Positions 1-5,237 of a stretch of DNA of 5,237 nucleotides are shown piece by piece (position 1 is the first letter of the stretch; the number at the start of each line of letters is the position of its first letter). The notes below the pieces were generated by a model, which saw only the letters and a list, made by a program, of their open reading frames with translations, searched no databases and was not told where the DNA came from. The stretch is from Planctomycetales bacterium (GTDB taxonomy: Bacteria > Planctomycetota > Planctomycetia > Pirellulales > UBA7805). The stretch is taken from assembly GCA_011772275.1 (NCBI GenBank), contig WVZU01000006.1:8672-13908 (forward strand), given 5' to 3'. A program made the translations under genes and the position numbers.

Positions 1-873
1 CAGCTGGTGATCGACCAGCGCCCAGGCCAGGCTGGCCTCGGTGTCCAACAGCTCGCCATCGTCCCCTTCCCGTACCGCCAAAAGACCCGCCTCGCGTAGG
101 ACGCGGTTGGGATAGGTTACATGGTCCACGGAAACAATCGTGTATTCGCTGGCAACCAGCCAAGTTAAGTCGTCACCACCATAAGCCTGCCGCATCCCCT
201 CCCGAAGCGTGCCCAGGACGTGATCCAGTTCGCCAAGTGCCTCCAGGGCGGGCGGGCTGTCGGGTCCGTGCTTTTGAGCGGCATAGTCCAGGTGGGGGAG
301 GTAGAGCAGAAAAAAATGGGGGCGAAACCGAGCAGCGGCATCGACAGCCGAATCGGCAATCCACTGCGTCGACTTGATGTTGGCCAAAGGACCCCAGAAA
401 TGCTGCAGGGGAAAATGCCCGTGCGCGTCGCGCAGCTCGCCATACAGCTCCGAGGGCTTCGTATAACACCACAACGATTCGCTGCCATCCGGGTTGTGAA
501 TCGGCGCGGGCATGCAGACATAGTCGGCGCCGCAGCCTTTGCTAAGCATGGGAAACCAGGCGGCCGACCGGAGCTGCGGGGCGCGCTGGTGCAGCAGATC
601 CCAAATCTGCGGACGCTGGATTTTGTCGTTCCCCGCAGTCCACATCTCGATCTGCTGAAGATCGCGCCAGTAAAATCCGTTGGCGATGACACCGTGCTGG
701 TCAGGCCGACAGCCGCACAACATGTCGGCCTGCGCAGGCCATGTCACGCAGGGAAATCCGGGCGTCAACTGCGCTCGATCACCAGACGCCACCAGGGCCT
801 GCAGGTTCGGCATCCGCGGGACATCCTCAGCCCGCAAGCCCGGCACAGACAAAAAGATGAGATTCGAGGTCAT
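1..873 (-). CDS. EboF-like alkaline phosphatase superfamily (nucleotide pyrophosphatase/phosphodiesterase-like) protein, C-terminus cut by window edge
   Basis: The frame is open for 291 codons from the ATG at 873 to base 1, with no stop, so the C-terminus is missing. The start is supported by a GAGAGGA Shine-Dalgarno site 7 nt upstream. The fold is that of type I phosphodiesterases/nucleotide pyrophosphatases: a first strand ending in VPGLR (10-14), the nucleophile segment FPCVTWPAQ with Thr44, HGVIANGF (60-67), PQIWD (88-92), a long conserved block around 106-140, FWGPLANI (159-166), and [15 protein letters not shown] (192-206). The last visible residues, VDHQL (287-291), begin the motif that normally supplies the last metal-binding His. 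Several standard metal ligands look replaced: Pro11 for Asp, Gln200 for His, and Glu243-Tyr244 for Asp-His. From memory, EboF-type proteins share these changes. There is no signal peptide. A 415-nt gap separates it from eboC, so it may be transcribed separately. The substrate is unknown. Confidence 0.85.
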   Translation of the reverse strand, partial: MTSNLIFLSVPGLRAEDVPRMPNLQALVASGDRAQLTPGFPCVTWPAQADMLCGCRPDQHGVIANGFYWRDLQQIEMWTAGNDKIQRPQIWDLLHQRAPQLRSAAWFPMLSKGCGADYVCMPAPIHNPDGSESLWCYTKPSELYGELRDAHGHFPLQHFWGPLANIKSTQWIADSAVDAAARFRPHFFLLYLPHLDYAAQKHGPDSPPALEALGELDHVLGTLREGMRQAYGGDDLTWLVASEYTIVSVDHVTYPNRVLREAGLLAVREGDDGELLDTEASLAWALVDHQL

Positions 874-880
874 GCATCTT

Positions 881-887
881 TCCTCTC
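881..887 (-). promoter_or_regulatory. Shine-Dalgarno site of the EboF-like gene
   Basis: On the minus strand GAGAGGA lies 7 nt before the ATG at 873-871. It is the best ribosome binding site in the window and fixes this start. The TIM-barrel and eboC genes have no comparable site. Confidence 0.7.
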
Positions 888-930
888 AACTGGCGGCGAA
901 AACCGACTTGCCCTGGCCGCTGAGAATAAC

Positions 931-950
931 GCAGATCTGCGGTCGACCGC
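931..950. repeat. Two overlapping perfect palindromes upstream of the EboF-like gene
   Basis: GCAGATCTGC (931-940) is a 10-bp perfect palindrome. GCGGTCGACCGC (939-950) is a 12-bp perfect palindrome sharing two bases with it. They lie about 58-77 nt upstream of the start at 873, where an operator for a dimeric regulator would fit. No regulator is encoded in the window, and palindromes are fairly common in GC-rich DNA. Confidence 0.45.
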
Positions 951-1035
951 TCCCGCCAGGCCGGGAGGCAGACCCGTCCGGTCAGACCCACCCCACCCCG
1001 TCCGCGCGGTCCCGCCAAGGGAACCGCTGGCGCTT

Positions 1036-1064
1036 ATCGTATCGGCTGATGCCGGCTTGGTCAC
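1036..1064 (-). promoter_or_regulatory. Weak sigma70-like promoter candidate for the EboF-like gene
   Basis: On the minus strand GTGACC (1064-1059) and TACGAT (1041-1036) are separated by exactly 17 nt. They resemble TTGACA and TATAAT, each matching at 4 of 6 positions. The pair would start transcription about 155-160 nt before the ATG at 873, upstream of the palindromes at 931-950. Matches of this quality occur by chance, so this is only a candidate. Confidence 0.2.
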
Positions 1065-1183
1065 CCCGGCGACTGCCGGCTGCCTTGTCGAGCCCCTTTA
1101 GCCGGCCGGTGGCGTTCCTCCACAGGGTGCGGTCCGCTTTCTGCGGGGGGCCGAGCCGCGCGTGTCAGGACCGGCGTGGCCGT

Positions 1184-1200
1184 GGTCCGGCAGGCGGACC
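1184..1200. repeat. Small perfect hairpin in the eboC/EboF-like gap
   Basis: GGTCCG (1184-1189) and CGGACC (1195-1200) form a 6-bp perfect inverted repeat around a 5-nt loop. It lies about 90 nt past the eboC stop. Neither strand has a T-run after it, so it is not a standard intrinsic terminator. It may have no function. Confidence 0.35.
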
Positions 1201-1288
1201 CCTTCGGCGACACCGGCCGCCCGGCTGCGATGGCAGCCGGCCAGTCGGCACGCCCCGCTGGCCGCTGCGGGCGGCGCGGAGCTGAGGA

Positions 1289-2212
1289 TCACGTGACATA
1301 CATCCAGCGGCTCAACACCACGCTGGGCACCAGCAACAGGAGGATCAAGATGGCCGGCTGCCAGCCCTGCACGACCATGGTCACCGCCGCATCGAAGATG
1401 ATCAGGGAAAACAGGGCGTTCTTCACTGCCAACTGGACATGCGCCGGCTGGGGGTTGCCCACCGCCCGCAGGCACCGCCAGCCGATCTGCGCGCCCAGCA
1501 GCAGCCAAAAAAAATACCAGATTTCGAATTTCTGCGAGATCGCGCTGTCGGCCAGCAGATTTGGAAACCAGGCCAACATGGCCATGCCTGCCCACATGAC
1601 CAGGGTGCTGGCTAGCAGCAGGGCGCGGTTGCTGGTGGATGCCTCGGTCCGCGCGAACCAGGTCACGCCGACGATATAGAGTCCGATTCCGCCGGCAACG
1701 GTGTAGTGGACGGCCTGCCACGGCGCCGTAATCACGCTCATCCCCAACAACACGTTCAGCGTGCGGCACAACCCCATATTCACCGGGCCGAACCAGGTGC
1801 TCTTCAGCAGCCCGTCATACGCCAGCACGGCGGCGGCCAGGGCCAGGCTGATCCAGGCAGGCCTCCAGCCGACGAAATACGTAGCCACCATGGCCAGGGC
1901 CACGCCAAGGATGATCAGTTCGCTACCCAGCCACTGCGCCGCGGACTCGGGTACCCGCCGTGACGGAATGGGTCGCGCTGGCCGCAGTTGGAGATCGTGG
2001 TTGCGGTCAAAGTAATCATTCCAGACCATGCCGGCCAAATAGAGGCAGCCGGATGCGGCCACCGCCAGGGCCATCACGCCCTGAGGCAACGCGGTGCCCG
2101 CCACGGCCGCGGCCAGCCAGCCGCCCATCAGCACATCGGCGACGGCCGTAAACACATTTGGCAAACGAAGAAGTTCCAGGTAGGCCAGCAGCTTCCAGTC
2201 TCGTCTTGGCAT
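1289..2212 (-). CDS. eboC: UbiA-family prenyltransferase, EboC-like integral membrane protein
   Basis: This 307-residue protein has about eight hydrophobic segments and should sit in the cytoplasmic membrane. It opens with LLRLPNVFTAVADVLMG (14-30), the usual UbiA/EboC entry, followed by the first aspartate-rich motif NDYFDRNHD (65-73: Asn65, Asp66, Asp69, Asp73) and RPARPIPSRR (77-86), which bind Mg2+ and polyprenyl diphosphate in UbiA enzymes. YDGLLK (132-137) and GLCRTLNVLLG (147-157) also fit. Where ordinary UbiA enzymes have a second DxxxD motif, only WFARTEAS (185-192) is seen, with Glu190 as the sole acidic residue. From memory this is an EboC trait. The ATG at 2212 is chosen because family similarity begins there; the frame extends to 2344 but that part looks noncoding and overlaps the TIM-barrel gene. 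It starts 20 nt after that gene's stop, so the two are probably co-transcribed. The prenyl donor and acceptor are unknown. Confidence 0.88.
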   Translation of the reverse strand: MPRRDWKLLAYLELLRLPNVFTAVADVLMGGWLAAAVAGTALPQGVMALAVAASGCLYLAGMVWNDYFDRNHDLQLRPARPIPSRRVPESAAQWLGSELIILGVALAMVATYFVGWRPAWISLALAAAVLAYDGLLKSTWFGPVNMGLCRTLNVLLGMSVITAPWQAVHYTVAGGIGLYIVGVTWFARTEASTSNRALLLASTLVMWAGMAMLAWFPNLLADSAISQKFEIWYFFWLLLGAQIGWRCLRAVGNPQPAHVQLAVKNALFSLIIFDAAVTMVVQGWQPAILILLLLVPSVVLSRWMYVT

Positions 2213-2232
2213 GCAACCGGCTGCGTGGGGTT

Positions 2233-3096
2233 TTATCCCGCAGCGATTTCGAGTTTGAGCAGCGTGGCCAGCAGGTATTCCCGTGCCTCGCGAGCGGCGG
2301 CGTCCGGATGGTCCATGTAAGGATACAGTTCGACGGTCAGCCACCCCTCATACCCCGTCTTGTCGATCTCGCGCAAAGTCGCCTCAAAATCGATCGCTCC
2401 ATGCCCGGGGATCAGGTGTTTGTGCACCCGCGTATCGGCGATATCTTCCAAATGGTAATGTCGCGTATGGGTTTGCATGCTGGAGATCCAATCTTGGGGA
2501 TCTTCATGGACGCAGTAGGCGTGGCCGATGTCGAAGTTGAGTCCGACGCGTTCTGAATCGATACGATCGACAAATTGCAGGTACTGTTCGAACCGCTCAA
2601 TCAACAATTCCGGCTCGGGCTCGATCAGCAAATCGACGCCCAGATTTTCTGCCACTTCCACGCACGGCATCAATTCGTCGTAAAAGATATCCGCGCCTTC
2701 CTGCCACGATTGAGCAGCTGTCAGCTGTCCGCCCGGTTCGGTTGTAATATGCGGCGCTCCGATATCGAAAGCCAGCTGCAAGCTCCGCTTGGTGTGCTCG
2801 CGGCGGATGGCGCGGTAGTGCGGGTCGGGATCGGTCCAGCCCGGATGCCAGTACGGCTGCCGTGGATCGGCGACCGCGTTCATCATGAAGGCGTTCACAT
2901 TGGAGATGGTCAGCTGGTGCCGGGCCAGCGTGTCGCGGATCGACTGTTTCCGTTCGTCCAACAACCCCGCCGGCCAGGCGTGTGGCACATCGGCCAGGAT
3001 TTCAATGCCGCGGTAACCCAGCTGGGCAACTCGGGCGATCGTCTCCTCGATCGAAAAGTGCAGGTAAGCGTTCGAACTGAAGGCAAGATGTAGCAT
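2233..3096 (-). CDS. Sugar phosphate isomerase/epimerase-like TIM-barrel protein (xylose isomerase/AP endonuclease 2 superfamily)
   Basis: The 287-residue protein has the length and order of the xylose-isomerase-like TIM-barrel family. It begins LHLAFSSNAYLHFSIEETIARVAQLGYRGIEI in style (residues 2-33), with the first strand and helix followed by GYRGIEIL (27-34). Likely divalent-metal ligands are Glu159 (LLIEPEPELL), Asp189 with nearby His192 (NFDIGHAY), His215 (HYHLED) and Glu256 (TVELYPY). PGHGAIDF (230-237) is the typical loop before the last strand. Such enzymes isomerise or epimerise sugars and related polyols in the cytoplasm; the substrate here cannot be told. In type it matches EboE of ebo clusters, but it is much shorter than I recall EboE being and lacks the N-terminal YCTNIHPGE-like motif, so I do not use that name. 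The ATG at 3096 matches the family N-terminus. It follows the second permease by 89 nt and precedes eboC by 20 nt. Confidence 0.85.
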   Translation of the reverse strand: MLHLAFSSNAYLHFSIEETIARVAQLGYRGIEILADVPHAWPAGLLDERKQSIRDTLARHQLTISNVNAFMMNAVADPRQPYWHPGWTDPDPHYRAIRREHTKRSLQLAFDIGAPHITTEPGGQLTAAQSWQEGADIFYDELMPCVEVAENLGVDLLIEPEPELLIERFEQYLQFVDRIDSERVGLNFDIGHAYCVHEDPQDWISSMQTHTRHYHLEDIADTRVHKHLIPGHGAIDFEATLREIDKTGYEGWLTVELYPYMDHPDAAAREAREYLLATLLKLEIAAG

Positions 3097-3185
3097 GGCA
3101 GCTTGGGCATGGCGGATCGAAACGGATGCGTATCCTGATCGATTCCACCGCGGGCCGCAATCCCCAACCGGAGCTTTACAATCTA

Positions 3186-4073
3186 TCAGCTGCTGGCACT
3201 GCGGTACGACTTCAATGCCCAGTAAAAGATCCGCCGCGAAACCCACAGGCTGGCGGCCGTGGCCAGCAGTGCGAAGGCGGCCAGCGGCCAGTTGTTTTGA
3301 TCCAGCGGCTTGGCCAACATCCGCGCGGGGATGTTGACGGCCAGCAGCACAGGGATCACGAATGCAAAAAATCCGCGCAGCGAGCGGCCCACCCAGCGGC
3401 GGGCATAGCCGGGGGGACCGTCAAAAATTTCCATCGGATAACGGGAAAAGTTGGTGATGTAAAACCAGAAGTTGTAAAGCGACTGGTTGCGGCCCAGCCA
3501 CACGCTGGATGCGGCCAGGCCAATCATCAGGCTATACAACACCAACACGCCACACCCCACGTACAGCGGGTACAGCAGGAACTGCACGGCCGTTAGCTGG
3601 AGGCCTTCACCGGCGATCAGCTGGTACAGCGAGTAGGCCAGCAGGCCGATCGCAAAACCGGTGTTGCCCAGCCCCGACCAGTGCACCTTGTGCAACGAGA
3701 CAAGGAATTGCGTGTCGATTGGCTTCAGGAGGGCGAAGTCCAAATTGCCCGTCCGGATCAGTTCGCTGAACTCCTCCGCGTTGGGCATGAAAAAGGACTG
3801 CACGAGACTGTTCGTCAAGGCCGTCGTGGCGAAGAAGACAAAAAACTGGTAGCGCCCCCAGCCGGTATGAGCGCCGATAGAATCGACGTAAGAAAAAATC
3901 AGGATGTAAAAGCCCAGGTTCATGAACATCCACGACATGGACGAAATCATCTCGATCACAAAGTTCGAGCGAAAAGTCATGTCCCGCACCAGGCTGTTCC
4001 GCGCAAAGGTGAGGAACACGCGGAGGTAGGAGGGATGGTGCTGAACTTGCTTGGTCATGTTCCCGACTGCCAT
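3186..4073 (-). CDS. ABC-2 type transporter permease (ABC2_membrane_6/DUF990-like family), second of a pair
   Basis: This 295-residue membrane protein has about six hydrophobic segments. The family signature after the second or third segment is visible: ELIRTGNLDFALLKPID (104-120), the IRxGxLDxxLLKPID motif of the PF06182-type permeases. It also has YPMEIFDGPPG (212-222) and FAFVIPVLLAVNIPARML (236-253), the typical late motifs. Such proteins pair with a second permease and an ATPase to export a substrate across the cytoplasmic membrane. The ATG at 4073 has GGGAG 8 nt upstream and is preferred to the in-frame ATG at 4058, whose upstream sequence is weaker. It starts 18 nt after the stop of the first permease, so the two are probably translated from one mRNA and form a heterodimer. 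No ATPase is present in the window. The cargo is unknown. Confidence 0.88.
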   Translation of the reverse strand: MAVGNMTKQVQHHPSYLRVFLTFARNSLVRDMTFRSNFVIEMISSMSWMFMNLGFYILIFSYVDSIGAHTGWGRYQFFVFFATTALTNSLVQSFFMPNAEEFSELIRTGNLDFALLKPIDTQFLVSLHKVHWSGLGNTGFAIGLLAYSLYQLIAGEGLQLTAVQFLLYPLYVGCGVLVLYSLMIGLAASSVWLGRNQSLYNFWFYITNFSRYPMEIFDGPPGYARRWVGRSLRGFFAFVIPVLLAVNIPARMLAKPLDQNNWPLAAFALLATAASLWVSRRIFYWALKSYRSASS

Positions 4074-4081
4074 GCTGCACG

Positions 4082-4086
4082 CTCCC
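4082..4086 (-). promoter_or_regulatory. Shine-Dalgarno site of the second permease
   Basis: GGGAG on the minus strand lies 8 nt before the ATG at 4073-4071, within the 18-nt gap between the two permease genes. It decides the start at 4073 over the downstream ATG at 4058. Confidence 0.5.
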
Positions 4087-4091
4087 GCTCG

Positions 4092-4904
4092 CTAACCCCC
4101 GAATCCGCTGTAGCGCTGGACGCCCCGCTGAAAGGCCACTCGGCAGGCGAGCATAAAAAACACCACCCAGCCAGCCTGAATCCACAGCTCGCGCATCAAT
4201 TGGCTGCCTTCCACCTTGCCCAGCCACACCGCCGCCGGGAAATAGGCCAGATATTTCAACGGCAAAGCATCCACAATGATGCTCCATGGCGGCGGCAACA
4301 TGTCCAACGGAAACATATGGCCAGAAAAGAAAAAGTTAAACAACATATACACAAACAACAGGGAACTGACCTCCAGAAACCAGAAACCAATCAACCCGAT
4401 TGTTGCCTCCAGGAAAAAACCGAGCAGAAAGGCCATCGCTAACGAGGCGGCGAAGGCCGCGATCGTCGCGGGATCCGGCGGGGGTGGAAAATAATGGCGA
4501 CATAAATAAAAGACCAGCGCAAACGGCCCGATCGCCACACCATAGTACACCAGCTTGTGCGCCAAGCGGTTCAGCAACAGGAAGCCGATCATGTCGATCG
4601 GCTGGATCAGAAACTTCTTGACCGTCCCCTCGCGAATCTCGCGGGCGATCCCTGAGGCCAGGCCGGGCATGCTGGAAAAAGCGCGGGTCACCATCGTCAA
4701 CAGGTAGTAGGCAATAAAGTCATGGTAACTGTAGCCAGCCACGTCCCCCCGCACGGCCGTAAATATCGCACCCCACAAGAAGATCTGCGTCACGATCGGC
4801 AGGAAACGCATCAGCGTCCCCAACGCAAAATCCGCCCGGTACACCAGACGCTCTTCCAGACAGATACGCAAGATGATCCACCAGGTCTGGGCTTGGGCGT
4901 ACAT
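4092..4904 (-). CDS. ABC-2 type transporter permease (ABC2_membrane_6/DUF990-like family), first of a pair
   Basis: This 270-residue membrane protein has about six hydrophobic segments (roughly 30-50, 60-80, 107-135, 147-170, 172-195 and 240-258). [16 protein letters not shown] (89-104) is the counterpart of the IRxGxLDxxLLKPID signature in its partner. [17 protein letters not shown] (191-207) followed by [11 protein letters not shown] (214-224) is the usual C-terminal signature of this permease family. It has only limited similarity to the second permease, as expected for the two halves of a heterodimeric exporter. An in-frame TAG at 4922-4920 leaves only TTG at 4907 or ATG at 4904 as starts; I take the ATG. 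There is no well-spaced Shine-Dalgarno site. This is the first gene of the block, 100 nt downstream of the MITE-like element, so any promoter should lie between about 4905 and 5237. Confidence 0.88.
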   Translation of the reverse strand: MYAQAQTWWIILRICLEERLVYRADFALGTLMRFLPIVTQIFLWGAIFTAVRGDVAGYSYHDFIAYYLLTMVTRAFSSMPGLASGIAREIREGTVKKFLIQPIDMIGFLLLNRLAHKLVYYGVAIGPFALVFYLCRHYFPPPPDPATIAAFAASLAMAFLLGFFLEATIGLIGFWFLEVSSLLFVYMLFNFFFSGHMFPLDMLPPPWSIIVDALPLKYLAYFPAAVWLGKVEGSQLMRELWIQAGWVVFFMLACRVAFQRGVQRYSGFGG

Positions 4905-4996
4905 CAAAGGCCGTCCATCCTAATTCGCGATTCGTACTGAGGGCCTTGCCAGCAAAACTTAGCAATCCAAATGCAGTGATCAGACCGCAGTTCCTA

Positions 4997-5004
4997 AAAC
5001 TGGG
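4997..5004 (+). repeat. Left copy of the 8-bp direct repeat flanking the MITE-like element
   Basis: AAACTGGG here is identical to 5135-5142 and lies immediately outside the proposed element on its left side. It fits a target-site duplication. Confidence 0.55.
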
Positions 5005-5134
5005 ATAACACTTTAGCCGACTGGCGGGGCGGCCTGATGTCGCCGAATTCGTGACAATTCGGATCGTCTAGGCGGTAACCAAGGCCAGCTACGGAAGTCT
5101 CACGACTTCAGCTACCATGGGGCTAAAGTGTTAC
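5005..5134. mobile_element. MITE-like 130-bp element with 13-bp terminal inverted repeats and 8-bp target duplication
   Basis: TAACACTTTAGCC (5006-5018) and GGCTAAAGTGTTA (5121-5133) form a perfect 13-bp inverted repeat, 102 nt apart. One base outside each arm, the 8-mer AAACTGGG occurs in direct orientation on both sides (4997-5004 and 5135-5142). This is the pattern left by transposition with an 8-bp target duplication. The interior codes for nothing and folds into two hairpins: CCGAATT/AATTCGG (5043-5062, 6-nt loop) and GAAGTC/GACTTC (5094-5109, 4-nt loop), the second extended by AGCT/AGCT (5087-5090 and 5110-5113). Together with the terminal repeat they make a three-way-junction shape. 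The transposase family cannot be named: 8-bp duplications occur in several IS families. An alternative is a structured RNA or regulatory repeat unrelated to transposition. Confidence 0.55.
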
Positions 5135-5142
5135 AAACTGGG
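5135..5142 (+). repeat. Right copy of the 8-bp direct repeat flanking the MITE-like element
   Basis: AAACTGGG here matches 4997-5004 in the same orientation, directly outside the right end of the element. Removing the element plus one copy would restore an uninterrupted site. Confidence 0.55.
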
Positions 5143-5148
5143 CAATTC

Positions 5149-5178
5149 ACACTCGGCAACCAAACACTCGGTATTCAA
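5149..5178 (+). repeat. Two-copy 15-bp imperfect tandem repeat
   Basis: ACACTCGGCAACCAA (5149-5163) is followed at once by ACACTCGGTATTCAA (5164-5178). They match at 12 of 15 positions, with the first eight identical. Spacing near 1.5 helical turns could suit a pair of protein-binding half-sites, but two copies are too few to be sure. Confidence 0.35.
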
Positions 5179-5237
5179 AATCCGGCCATCAAGACTCAAC
5201 CCAAAGCACTTTGTGCTCAGTCCCCCCCCCTTCGACA

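Larger units (their letters stand above)
874..1288. other. 415-nt GC-rich intergenic region between eboC and the EboF-like gene
   Basis: No convincing gene is visible here. Frames that stay open on either strand give Arg/Pro/Gly/Ala-rich translations, as expected from GC-rich noncoding DNA, with no recognisable domain. The stretch holds overlapping palindromes at 931-950, an interrupted inverted repeat at 1006-1027 (8-nt left arm, right arm with one extra A), a perfect 6-bp hairpin at 1184-1200, and a weak promoter-like pair at 1036-1064. No hairpin followed by a T-run is seen, so there is no clear intrinsic terminator after eboC. It could be a regulatory region or the worn remains of a lost gene; the rest of the gene block is much more tightly packed. 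Confidence 0.6.
4905..5237. other. Gene-free upstream region of the operon
   Basis: No coding frame of plausible composition is seen on either strand. The right part (5135-5237) holds a two-copy 15-bp repeat (5149-5178), a 5-bp hairpin AGCAC-TTT-GTGCT (5205-5217) and a run of nine C (5222-5230). The middle is occupied by the MITE-like element. The left part (4905-5004) is the probable leader of the first permease gene and contains a short inverted repeat, CAGTT-cctaa-AACTG (4988-5002). No convincing -35/-10 pair was found. The upstream gene, if any, lies beyond the window. Confidence 0.6.

Noticed and set aside
220..1101. Plus-strand open frame of 293 codons
   Set aside because: It lies opposite the EboF-like gene, has an Arg/Pro-rich translation with no recognisable domain, and follows from the GC-rich codon use of the real gene.
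1184..1200. Intrinsic terminator after eboC
   Set aside because: The hairpin has no following T-run on either strand and lies about 90 nt past the stop.
1098..1769. Minus-strand open frame of 223 codons reaching into the gap after eboC
   Set aside because: It overlaps eboC in another frame. The part in the gap is Arg/Pro/Gly-rich and shows no domain, so it was not taken as a gene.
2213..2344. N-terminal extension of eboC
   Set aside because: The frame stays open to 2344, but the extra 44 residues overlap the end of the TIM-barrel gene and do not resemble the family; similarity starts at the ATG at 2212.
3097..3246. N-terminal extension of the TIM-barrel gene
   Set aside because: The extra 50 residues overlap the end of the second permease gene and precede the first beta strand, which family members begin with almost at once.
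3681..4442. Plus-strand open frame of 253 codons
   Set aside because: It is antisense to both permease genes and rich in His, Gln and Arg with no domain; the minus-strand membrane proteins explain the sequence.
4904..4918. Four-codon leader frame (ATG GAC GGC CTT TGA) whose stop overlaps the first permease start
   Set aside because: The AGG before it abuts the ATG and is badly spaced, and such a short frame is expected by chance.
5005..5134. Integron attC recombination site
   Set aside because: The size and folding are similar, but the ends do not fit the RYYYAAC and GTTRRRY core sites, and no integrase or cassette is visible.

Overview
The window reads as one block of five protein genes, all on the minus strand. 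Transcription runs from the right-hand end towards base 1. The DNA is GC-rich. The gene types (a UbiA protein of the EboC kind, a xylose-isomerase-like TIM-barrel protein, an EboF-like phosphodiesterase) and the few clear Shine-Dalgarno sites suggest a planctomycete, perhaps of the Pirellulales. This placement is an inference from gene content and style; there is no rRNA or other marker to confirm it.

Layout in order of transcription. Bases 5237-4905 hold no gene. They contain a 130-bp MITE-like element (5005-5134) with 13-bp terminal inverted repeats, perfect 8-bp flanking direct repeats and two internal hairpins whose loops are complementary. Next come two ABC-2 type permeases of the same family (4904-4092 and 4073-3186), 18 nt apart. 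After an 89-nt gap comes a TIM-barrel sugar-phosphate isomerase/epimerase-like protein (3096-2233). Twenty nucleotides later comes an EboC-like UbiA prenyltransferase (2212-1289). A 415-nt, very GC-rich gap with several small palindromes follows, and then an EboF-like alkaline-phosphatase-superfamily protein (873-1) that runs off the left edge.

Working together: the last three genes correspond in type to members of the ebo cluster. In cyanobacteria that cluster is tied to moving the scytonemin precursor to the periplasm, and it also occurs in eustigmatophyte plastids and various bacteria. Here a UbiA membrane enzyme, a TIM-barrel enzyme and an EboF-like protein lie directly downstream of two exporter-type permeases, on the same strand. 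One reading is a module that makes, modifies or exports a small prenylated or lipid-linked metabolite. EboA, EboB (TatD-like), EboD (dehydroquinate-synthase-like) and the ABC ATPase are not in the window, so the module is incomplete or continues outside it. The product is unknown.
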